A stretch of DNA of 64,000 bases from the NCBI RefSeq assembly GCF_001592735.1, contig NZ_LUKE01000001.1, positions 744,001 to 808,000 on the forward strand, read 5' to 3'. This document shows positions 57,282-64,000 of this stretch, in pieces. The DNA comes from Bdellovibrio bacteriovorus. GTDB lineage: Bacteria > Bdellovibrionota > Bdellovibrionia > Bdellovibrionales > Bdellovibrionaceae. The translations under genes were made by a program, and so were the position numbers. The notes under the pieces are model-generated. The model saw only the letters and a program-made list of their open reading frames with translations. It was not told the origin of the DNA and did no database searches. Position 1 is the first letter of the stretch, and every line of letters starts with the position of its first letter.

Positions 57282-58692
57282 AAGACATCTTTTGCAAAAG
57301 AACTTCGAACTCTGTCCCTTTGCCATCTTTGACCGGACTGCGCACAGACACCTTGCCATCGTGGGCTTCCACCACCGCTTTGACAAACGTGAGGCCTAAG
57401 CCCATGCCATATTCCGAACGGCTTTTATCGCTGCGATAAAGCTTTTGCCAGATCATTGAGTGCTCTTCACCCGCAATGCCCGGGCCGGTATCAGTCACTC
57501 GCAAGATGACATTTTCAGTTTGGTTGATTGTCTGAATCGTCACTTCACCCCCGTCCGGAGTGTATTTGTGAGCGTTGTCTAAAAGATTGGCAATCACCCG
57601 ACTGATAAGGCGGGCATCGACCATCGCCCAATCATTGGAATCAAGTTTCAAGGTGACCTTGGTGTTTTTTTCTTCAAAAGCCATCTCATAAAGATCCATG
57701 ATTTCGCGAACTAAATCACTGATGTATTTCTTTTCAAGCTTGAGCTTACGACTGCGGTTCTCCGCCTCGGTAATATCGGTGAGAACTTGTAAGAAACTAA
57801 GAATTTTATCCGAGTTTTCATAACAGCTTTGCAGAGCTTCGCGGTAAGACTCGACATCTCCCTCGGCCATCAATGCCAGTTCCGCACGCCCCCGTAAACG
57901 TGTCACCGGAGTGCGAATATCATGAGCCAAATGATCAAAAGCTTCTTTAAGTCCGTTGACCAGACTTTCAATTTTATCCAACATGCGATTGCAAAGAACC
58001 TTAAGCTCTTCCAACTCGTCATCATTTCCGGTCACGGGAACACGCGTGGATAACGATCCGCTTTCAATTTTTTTCATCGACACGATCAACTCACGAACTG
58101 GAATCAATGTGCGGCTTGAAAGAAACAGCCCCCCGACAAAACCGATCAAAGCCACCGGTAACAACATCCACCAAAACATCTCGCGGATATTATTTAAAGG
58201 CTCTGAAAAGTTATCCATATTGCGCGCCAATACCAAACGAGTTTCGTCAGGCAACGTCATCCCGGCCACAATCAAAGATTCAAAATCCGCCGATTTTTCA
58301 GTGACAAAGTCAAAGTGCTGCTCTTTTTGATTGATGGATTCCATTTTTAAGTTTTCTAAATCGACTCTTAAAGGCACCTGCGGTTCATGAATGGCCAAGG
58401 TATCCGCGCGAGGCGAAACCACCATTAATAAAACGCCAGAATCTTGTAAAAACTGAAGAGAACTACCATAGGTTGCTTCAAACTTTTCCAAACCATGGGT
58501 TTGAAGCAGCGGCATGATTTCTTCAAGCTTCGTGCTTAAAGCCGCCTGCTCTTGCTTAATGAAGCCTTGGCGGATTTGAATGTAAAGGTAACTGAAAATG
58601 ACGGTACAACCTAAAATCAGCACCAAAGAATACGCGAGCGTTAATTTGGTGCTGATTCGAAAGAGCGTCGGCTTAAGACGACTTAAGAACAT
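57280..58692 (-). CDS. Sensor histidine kinase with HAMP domain
   Basis: The 470-residue kinase has two transmembrane helices (about 15-36 and 172-192), a periplasmic region of 135 residues, a HAMP domain (TLIPVRELIVSMKKIESGSL), HisKA with FDHLAHDIRTPVTRLRGRAE and HATPase with NLLDNAHKYTPDGGE, TDTGPGIAG and GMGLGLTFVKAVVEAHDG. The H-box type (AHDIRTP) resembles CusS/IrlS kinases that sense metals, but this is only similarity by eye. Its ATG lies within the last codons of the regulator (20-base overlap). It ends next to the terminator of the small secreted gene. Confidence 0.88.
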   Translation of the reverse strand: MFLSRLKPTLFRISTKLTLAYSLVLILGCTVIFSYLYIQIRQGFIKQEQAALSTKLEEIMPLLQTHGLEKFEATYGSSLQFLQDSGVLLMVVSPRADTLAIHEPQVPLRVDLENLKMESINQKEQHFDFVTEKSADFESLIVAGMTLPDETRLVLARNMDNFSEPLNNIREMFWWMLLPVALIGFVGGLFLSSRTLIPVRELIVSMKKIESGSLSTRVPVTGNDDELEELKVLCNRMLDKIESLVNGLKEAFDHLAHDIRTPVTRLRGRAELALMAEGDVESYREALQSCYENSDKILSFLQVLTDITEAENRSRKLKLEKKYISDLVREIMDLYEMAFEEKNTKVTLKLDSNDWAMVDARLISRVIANLLDNAHKYTPDGGEVTIQTINQTENVILRVTDTGPGIAGEEHSMIWQKLYRSDKSRSEYGMGLGLTFVKAVVEAHDGKVSVRSPVKDGKGTEFEVLLQKMS

Positions 58693-59347
58693 AGCCTACG
58701 CCTCTGACTGTATAGATTAGGCGTGTAGGGAAATCTTTTTCCAATTTATTGCGCAAACGGCAGACAAGAACGTCGACCACATTTGTTTGCGGATCGAAGT
58801 CGTAATTCCAAACTTCTTTAAGAATGGTCTGCTTACCGATGATTTTATTCGGATTGCTCATGAATAAATCCAGCAACACAAACTCCCGCTCTTGCAGGTC
58901 CAATTTGCGGCCCGCACGAACAACGTCACGGTTCAAGCGGTTTAGCTTCAAATCTTGGAATACCAATTGAGTCACTTCTGAAGTTTTTTGCGCGCGCTTT
59001 AATAGATTTTTGACCCGGATTTGAAGCTCTGCCATCGCAAATGGTTTAGTCAAATAATCATCACCGCCCATGCTGAGACCTTTAAGACGGTCATCCAGTT
59101 CGCGCAATGCACTCAAGATAAGGATTGGCGTCTGAACTTCTTTTTCGCGAAGAGATTTTGCAAATGTGTAACCATCCATCTCTGGAAGCATCAAATCCAA
59201 TACGATGATGTCGTAATTGTTTGTCAAAGCACGCTCATAAGCGCGTCGACCATTCGACTCAACTTCAACTTCGCCTTCTAATTCGCCAAGGCCCTGTTTT
59301 ACGATTGTTGCGATTTCGTTATCGTCTTCAACTACTAAGCATCTCAT
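58673..59347 (-). CDS. OmpR/PhoB-family response regulator
   Basis: The 224-residue regulator has a full receiver (VVEDDNEI, phospho-Asp in IIVLDLMLPEMDG, Lys in YLTKPF) and a winged helix (LDLQEREFVLLDLFMSNP, NVVDVLVCRLRNKLEKDFP, YTVRGVGYVL). It is similar in layout to the CusR/CopR group. GAGGATGATGTT precedes the ATG. It overlaps its kinase by 20 bases. The 243 bases upstream to flgE hold only the flgE terminator. Confidence 0.92.
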   Translation of the reverse strand: MRCLVVEDDNEIATIVKQGLGELEGEVEVESNGRRAYERALTNNYDIIVLDLMLPEMDGYTFAKSLREKEVQTPILILSALRELDDRLKGLSMGGDDYLTKPFAMAELQIRVKNLLKRAQKTSEVTQLVFQDLKLNRLNRDVVRAGRKLDLQEREFVLLDLFMSNPNKIIGKQTILKEVWNYDFDPQTNVVDVLVCRLRNKLEKDFPTRLIYTVRGVGYVLKSS

Positions 59348-59525
59348 AACATCATCCTCTGTAACGTAGCTTACTAATTCGTTATCTGTATTACGCGAAC
59401 GTCAGCATATACCAGGTTTGTTTCTAAACAAAAGGCGCAAATTTGAAGACGGGCCTGATTTTGCCGCAAATTACATACATTTAATCGAATCAAACATGAG
59501 GAAGTTCTAATAGTCGACCCGGTGC

Positions 59526-59559
59526 AAAAAAACAGGCCCCCGGGTCAAGGAGCCTGTTT
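59526..59559 (-). terminator. Rho-independent terminator after flgE
   Basis: AAACAGGC and GCCTGTTT pair around a 14-base loop. On the minus strand they lead into seven T residues. It ends the fliK-flgD-flgE transcript. Confidence 0.85.
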
Positions 59560-59590
59560 CGACATGGTTTAGTTTAGCTTAAAGAGAAGA

Positions 59591-60874
59591 TTATCGTTTA
59601 AGTTGGATAACCTCGTTTAAAAGTTCATCTGTCGTCGTGATTGTCTTCGCATTGGCTTGGAAGCCACGTTGATTTTGGATCATATTTACGAACTCCGTCG
59701 CAAGGTCGACCGTTGAACGCTCTAAAGATTTCGCGAAAAGTTTACCGCGACCAGCAGCACCTGGACCACCCATTGAAGCCGCACCAGAATCACGAGATTC
59801 TTTCAAACGGTTGTTACCGACTTTGAACATCGCTTCCGGATTTTCGAACTTCGCAAGAGCAATTTGTGCCAAATCCGCCGCTTGTCCGTTTGAGTAAACT
59901 GCCGTTAAGATACCGTCGTCATTGAATGACAAACCCGTGATCGTACCAGCCGCCGCACCATCTTGATTCCAAGAGATAAGGTCTGAGTTCTTACCGTACT
60001 GTTTAGTACCATCCAAACCTTTACCACCCTCAGCAATCGCATCACCGAAGTTGATTTTAACTTGTTGACCTTGAAGAGCGCCGCCTTTGAAGTTGAAGTT
60101 ACTTTCAGACAACTCTTGAGATTCCAATTTACCATCAACTGTAAATTTCAATTTACCCGCACACGCTTGAGACATCATGCCTTCTTCGCCGCCAGTCATT
60201 TCTTTACCGTCAACAAGGCCTTTGAATTCCCACTCGCGGTCTGCCGTCTTATTGAAGAAGAAGCTGACCAAGTGTTTGTTACCTTGAGAATCGTACATCT
60301 CAACCCCTGTAGAGTAGTGAGAAGTCGAATATGGATCTTTGATATCGAATTTCTTAGTCGCTTCCATGCGCGAGTCTAAGTTCAGATCTAATTTCAATTC
60401 TTTAGTGGCTTTCGCTGGGATCAATGCGCGAGGGAATTTAATATCGGTCATTTTATTAACGATATTTCCTTTTTCATCCGCACCGAAGCCTTGTACTTTT
60501 TGATTGTCGTTTGTTACCAAGTAACCTTCACGGTCAAAGTGGAAAGAACCGTCACGAGTGTATGATTCGCCGTCAGAACCTTTAACTTTGAAGTAACCAT
60601 CACCAGAGATAGCTAAGTCTGTTACTTTTTCAGTCGCATCCACGTTACCTTGAGTCAGGATTGGATTTACGGCACCGATCTTAACACCGCGACCAATTTG
60701 GTTACCACCAAGGATGCCTTTTAAGTTTTTAGAAATGATGTCTTGGAATTCTGCACGGCTGGCTTTGAAACCGATGGTGTTCGCATTCGCGATATTATCC
60801 CCGATAACCCCCAAGGCCTCGCCTTGTGCTGTCATACCGGAAACACCCGTATATAGTGATGAAAGAATACCCAT
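59591..60874 (-). CDS. flgE: Flagellar hook protein FlgE
   Basis: FlgE polymerises into the flagellar hook. The 427-residue protein has the rod-hook N-terminus MGILSSLYTGVSGMTAQG, GDNIANANTIGFKASRAEF, the middle hook domains with FDIKDPYSTSHYSTGVEMYDSQG, and the C-terminus STVDLATEFVNMIQNQRGFQANAKTITT, which is diagnostic. The ATG at 60874 has GGAGGT four bases upstream; a start four codons earlier is rejected. It is the last gene of this flagellar cluster and is followed by a terminator. Confidence 0.97.
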   Translation of the reverse strand: MGILSSLYTGVSGMTAQGEALGVIGDNIANANTIGFKASRAEFQDIISKNLKGILGGNQIGRGVKIGAVNPILTQGNVDATEKVTDLAISGDGYFKVKGSDGESYTRDGSFHFDREGYLVTNDNQKVQGFGADEKGNIVNKMTDIKFPRALIPAKATKELKLDLNLDSRMEATKKFDIKDPYSTSHYSTGVEMYDSQGNKHLVSFFFNKTADREWEFKGLVDGKEMTGGEEGMMSQACAGKLKFTVDGKLESQELSESNFNFKGGALQGQQVKINFGDAIAEGGKGLDGTKQYGKNSDLISWNQDGAAAGTITGLSFNDDGILTAVYSNGQAADLAQIALAKFENPEAMFKVGNNRLKESRDSGAASMGGPGAAGRGKLFAKSLERSTVDLATEFVNMIQNQRGFQANAKTITTTDELLNEVIQLKR

Positions 60875-61000
60875 TCTGACCTCCATGTCGTTGACGTCTT
60901 CAATCGGAATCCGTCGTTTGGAGGGCCTCCTCTACGAGGACCGGCCCAAATTATTTAATTTTTAAATCCGCTAATTAACTAAGCCCTACCACTCTGTTAA

Positions 61001-61435
61001 CTAGATCACCACTGTGCTGTCGATGTTCGTGAATACGTTTTCTTTAAGCGCATTCTTGTCCATCACCGTAACCACCGTGTTGTTCTTCACGCTGACGATC
61101 AGTGCTGAGTCATTCATTAACACTAATGAATTCTTCGAGCCCTTCGCGTCTGCTCTCGAAATCGCGTCGGTCAGCTTGGTGATATCCTCTGGAGAATAAC
61201 TGATTCCCCGAGTTCTCATCCGCTCAATCGCGTGATTCGAAAACTTCACTCCTTCAGCCGCTTTCGCTAAACCTTGAGGGCTCACTTGGCCGATGTTGTT
61301 TTGCGGCTTTAAACCACCAACACCATCGAGTGTTTCCTTGAAGGAAGGTCCCTTACCCAAGTCAGGTTGTTTAATCCCTTTACCTGGTTGCGGAACAAGT
61401 TGATCAAATGTTTGTATCTTCTTTAAGTCTACCAT
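61001..61435 (-). CDS. Flagellar operon protein (TIGR02530-like)
   Basis: This 144-residue protein matches a small family found between flgD and flgE in many fla operons. The core is KFSNHAIERMRTRGISYSPEDITKLTDAISRADAKGSKNSLVLMND, followed by SALIVSVKNNTVVTVMDK, typical of TIGR02530. The N-terminal 60 residues are variable. Its molecular role is unknown. Its ATG overlaps the flgD stop by one base. Confidence 0.85.
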   Translation of the reverse strand: MVDLKKIQTFDQLVPQPGKGIKQPDLGKGPSFKETLDGVGGLKPQNNIGQVSPQGLAKAAEGVKFSNHAIERMRTRGISYSPEDITKLTDAISRADAKGSKNSLVLMNDSALIVSVKNNTVVTVMDKNALKENVFTNIDSTVVI

Positions 61436-62439
61436 TACTGCGAAGTCTCCTTAGCGATCTTCTCCATCATGTCTCTCGATAATCCTACCGAGTTCATCAG
61501 ATTAGATTTTGCTGTAGAAGCTGCAGAAGGTGTAGTCTTTTGCGACTCAACACTTGCCTCTTTCTTAGTTTGTCCCATGGCATCATTTTCTTTCAAGTCT
61601 AGGTTTGTGACATCATTTGTTTTCTGGTCGTTCTTCATAAGACTTGGGTCCGTGATCTTTTTCACGTCAGTAAAGCGAATCGCTTGATTACCTACGTGAA
61701 GAACCGGGCCGTCAGATGAATAACTTACACCTGTGATCATGCCTTCGAAATCTGTCTTGATGCCCATCTTTCTGCCATCAGCCATCTTAGCTTCGGCCAT
61801 GAATTGATATTCACCTTGAGGCGACTTCATCGCTTTTTCATCTTCACCATTCCAAGTGAGTTTGTTAGCTCCCTCTTTCAGGTTTTTTAGATTGTAAGTA
61901 CGAACAACATTTCCTTCCGCATCGCGAACTTTCACCGTTACTTCCGCTGCGGCCATTGGCAAATTAAATTTGAAATCGTGATCTTTGTCATTCACGCCGC
62001 GAACGACTTTGGATGAATCTCCGGCAACTGCTTTACCGATCAAGTTCAAAGCTTGGAAGTTTTCTGAAGGCTTCTGGGCATTCTTTAGCTCTTCCAATGT
62101 TTTGTTCATGTTCTGCATTTGCTCTAGTGATGAGAAGTTCGCCAGCTGGGCGGCCATCTCATGCGACTTTAACGGATTCGTCGGATCTTGATTTTTCATT
62201 TGCGTTAGCATCAGCTTAAAGAAAGCATCTTTATCCAAACTTGGATTACCGGCCGTGCGAACTTTTTTCGACGGATCCGTCCAATTGGCATCCACGATTT
62301 TATTCAACACCTCGCCGACGTTTTCGCCGCCGACTTTATCCTTGTCATGAGCACTTACATTCGACGCTCCCAAATTTTCGGGCTTTGTTTGCGTCGCTCC
62401 GAAAGCGTTCACTCCAAGTTTTGCGTTTACCATCGTCAT
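61435..62439 (-). CDS. flgD: Flagellar hook capping protein FlgD
   Basis: FlgD forms the scaffold cap on which hook subunits assemble. The 334-residue protein has the conserved N-terminal export and cap segment KDAFFKLMLTQMKNQDPTNPL, AAQLANFSSLEQMQNMNK, then the Ig-like and Tudor-like part (VRDAEGNVVRTYNL, NKLTWNGEDEKAMKSPQGEYQFMAEA). It is longer than E. coli FlgD because of a C-terminal extension of about 80 residues rich in Lys/Asp/Ser. GGAG sits six bases before the ATG. Confidence 0.95.
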   Translation of the reverse strand: MTMVNAKLGVNAFGATQTKPENLGASNVSAHDKDKVGGENVGEVLNKIVDANWTDPSKKVRTAGNPSLDKDAFFKLMLTQMKNQDPTNPLKSHEMAAQLANFSSLEQMQNMNKTLEELKNAQKPSENFQALNLIGKAVAGDSSKVVRGVNDKDHDFKFNLPMAAAEVTVKVRDAEGNVVRTYNLKNLKEGANKLTWNGEDEKAMKSPQGEYQFMAEAKMADGRKMGIKTDFEGMITGVSYSSDGPVLHVGNQAIRFTDVKKITDPSLMKNDQKTNDVTNLDLKENDAMGQTKKEASVESQKTTPSAASTAKSNLMNSVGLSRDMMEKIAKETSQ

Positions 62440-62488
62440 TATTGCTCCAGTTCCGCGGCTCTGCCGCTACACACTGCCCTCGTGGCGG

Positions 62489-64000
62489 TTAAGCCACTAA
62501 ATTCAAGCCACTGCCTTTGCCTTCAACTTCGCGGTTCGCCGGACGGCTTGCCGTTTCGATGGGTTGAAGTGGATCACGCTGCTTTTTTCCATACCCACGT
62601 AAACCTGAAACGTCGGACCAAGATTCTCTGCGTCCGGAGTTGCCAAAGTTTTCGTTAAACTGGTTCCAGAATTGACGAGCTTGATCTCGATTCTGTCCGT
62701 TCATATTGGTTTGGTTTTGAGTCGCCGTATCCGTCGATGCTGAGTTCACAACATCTACCTTAACATTTTCCATCGACAGTTTGTGAGCAGCAAGACTGGT
62801 TTTCAGTTCAGCTAGACTAGACTCAATCGTCTTTTTCGCTTCTTGAGTATCCGCCGACATTTGCATGTTCACTTTACCGTCCTGAAGCATGACTTTCAGG
62901 TGAATGGTTCCCATCCCCTCAGGAGTCATCTGCACTTTCATCTCGCCGCCACCTTGTTTGATAAGGTATTGAGCTTGATTCATGACTTGCTTCACGGCGG
63001 CTTCGTTTTCTGCCGGTGTTGGCGTCTGTCCTGGAGCGACAGGTGCTGCCATCGGCATGCCCATGTCTGCTTTTAAGGTTTCACCCTTAATTGGTGCTCC
63101 GTGAACCCCCTCTAAGCCCGAAAGACTTTGCTTAAAGTCCGCTTTCTTTAAAACTTCTCCCGCAGCTTCACTCGCCGCACTGACGGCTTTTTGCGCGACC
63201 TTGCTTTGAGGGTTTTGCTGCATGAATGAAGAGTCTTGTCCTGATGAATTAAACTGCTCAGCTCCCGCCTGGTTTTTTGCCTGAGTTGCAACCACCGACG
63301 CGCCCATCACGGGAGCTTCAGCTTTAGGCGCCTGCGCGGCTTGCTGGAATTCGTCGATCAAGACCGGCTCTTCACCTTGAGTGGCTTCCCCATTCTGGGC
63401 TTGGGCAGTTTCTGCGTGTTTTGCCGCTAACGCCGCTAACAAAGCAGGAGACATCGCCTCTTTCATCTGCCCACGCAAATGCGGCGGAAGTTTATCAAGC
63501 AAAGAATCTTGCGGAACTTGAGGCAAATCTTGCGGTGCCATCGCGTTCTTGGCAAACGAAGACTCGTCGACTTCGAGATTCTCCATGCCAGTTTGCATTG
63601 CCGTGTCCGTCAAGTTTTGTAGACCTGGAGTCATTGACGGATCTGCCGGAGCCACTTTAGGATTTGCCCAGAATTTAGAATTAAGCTGATCCACGGACTT
63701 CATAAGCATATCCTGGCGGCCTTGCGCCGACGCGATACGCTCTTGCATTCCCTGGTTCGTTAATCCCGCACCAACCATCATGCTAGGCTCTTTAGGAGCT
63801 TGAGGCATTTGATTGAGCTGAGCCAAAAGCGATGCGTACATCGCTTGAGCTTTCTCAGCATCTTCGGCAGGCAAATCCAATTGAGAGATTACGGCTTCGG
63901 CCGTATCCTCTGGAGCCATCTTTAGTTGGGAATCTTTCAGCTGGGCCATCGCCTCTACAAGTCGTGTAGGAGGGATTTCGAATTCACTCTCGAATGAGTC
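62489..64000 (-). CDS. fliK: Flagellar hook-length control protein FliK (N-terminus beyond window edge)
   Basis: FliK measures hook length and switches export specificity. The C-terminal domain is clear: KQGGGEMKVQMTPEGMGTIHL, VMLQDGKVNMQMSADTQEAK, LAELKTSLAAHKLSMENVKV, and a Gln/Asn-rich tail. The long Ala/Gln/Pro-rich N-terminal part acts as the ruler. The frame from the first Met at 63949 remains open with no stop to base 64000, so the true start may lie outside the window. The order fliK-flgD-TIGR02530-flgE is that of the classic fla operon. Confidence 0.93.
   Translation of the reverse strand, partial: DSFESEFEIPPTRLVEAMAQLKDSQLKMAPEDTAEAVISQLDLPAEDAEKAQAMYASLLAQLNQMPQAPKEPSMMVGAGLTNQGMQERIASAQGRQDMLMKSVDQLNSKFWANPKVAPADPSMTPGLQNLTDTAMQTGMENLEVDESSFAKNAMAPQDLPQVPQDSLLDKLPPHLRGQMKEAMSPALLAALAAKHAETAQAQNGEATQGEEPVLIDEFQQAAQAPKAEAPVMGASVVATQAKNQAGAEQFNSSGQDSSFMQQNPQSKVAQKAVSAASEAAGEVLKKADFKQSLSGLEGVHGAPIKGETLKADMGMPMAAPVAPGQTPTPAENEAAVKQVMNQAQYLIKQGGGEMKVQMTPEGMGTIHLKVMLQDGKVNMQMSADTQEAKKTIESSLAELKTSLAAHKLSMENVKVDVVNSASTDTATQNQTNMNGQNRDQARQFWNQFNENFGNSGRRESWSDVSGLRGYGKKQRDPLQPIETASRPANREVEGKGSGLNLVA

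Noticed and set aside
1-64000. CRISPR array, tRNA, rRNA, prophage or insertion sequence
   Set aside because: No spaced direct repeats, cloverleaf, rRNA-like stretch, integrase, transposase or phage gene was seen on either strand by eye.

Overview
The window reads as a chromosomal segment of a motile Gram-negative delta-type bacterium, most likely a Bdellovibrio relative (inference, no search was run). The clues are a leftward fla operon with fliK-flgD-flgE and fliL-M-N-O-P modules, many secreted beta-barrel proteins and lipoproteins, a dense set of two-component systems, a DUF222-like HNH nuclease and an S66 (MccF-like) peptidase. Genes are tightly packed, intergenic gaps are short and several operons overlap by 4 to 11 bases. 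I saw no rRNA, tRNA, CRISPR array, prophage or insertion sequence.

Layout. 1-3420: fliP (cut by the window edge), fliO, fliN, fliM, fliL, all leftward, behind a good sigma-54 promoter. 3594-10264: amine oxidase, MAPEG protein, DUF4142 protein, HNH nuclease, S66 peptidase, inositol monophosphatase and a SPOR protein. 10415-15875: secreted and surface proteins (beta-barrels, LamG lipoprotein, pectin-acetylesterase-like enzyme, HExxH lipoprotein). 16061-24445: UvrD/PcrA helicase, flagellin, KamA-type radical SAM enzyme, an unknown exported protein and a porin. 24456-28672: a GroES domain on a lysine-rich tail, a class A penicillin-binding protein, an MBL-fold hydrolase and a 2Fe-2S ferredoxin.

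28681-35898 is the most novel part. A CHASE2 hybrid histidine kinase diverges from a compact operon made of a radical SAM/SPASM peptide maturase, a 36-codon peptide with one cysteine near its end, a second CHASE2 histidine kinase and an NtrC-type sigma-54 activator. A sigma-54 promoter lies just ahead of the maturase. I propose a self-regulated RiPP (ribosomally made, modified peptide) signalling or sensing module.

36094-45843: an unknown Pro/Ala-linker protein, lspA, a RegA/RegB-type redox pair, a zinc or manganese uptake operon (His/Cys-rich exported protein, lipoprotein, beta-barrel, znuA-, znuC- and znuB-like genes) behind a palindrome, a cNMP-domain/ATPase-fold regulator, and lgt. 45987-54851: lipoprotein, yacG, HU, pfkA, a liv branched-chain amino acid ABC operon ending in a DUF3750 gene, and a secreted protein. 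54848-59347: two OmpR/EnvZ-like pairs flanking a small secreted protein. 59591-64000: flgE, a TIGR02530-like gene, flgD and fliK (running off the right edge), leftward. The flagellar genes at the two ends have the order of one classic fla operon, but about 56 kb of other genes lies between flgE and fliL.
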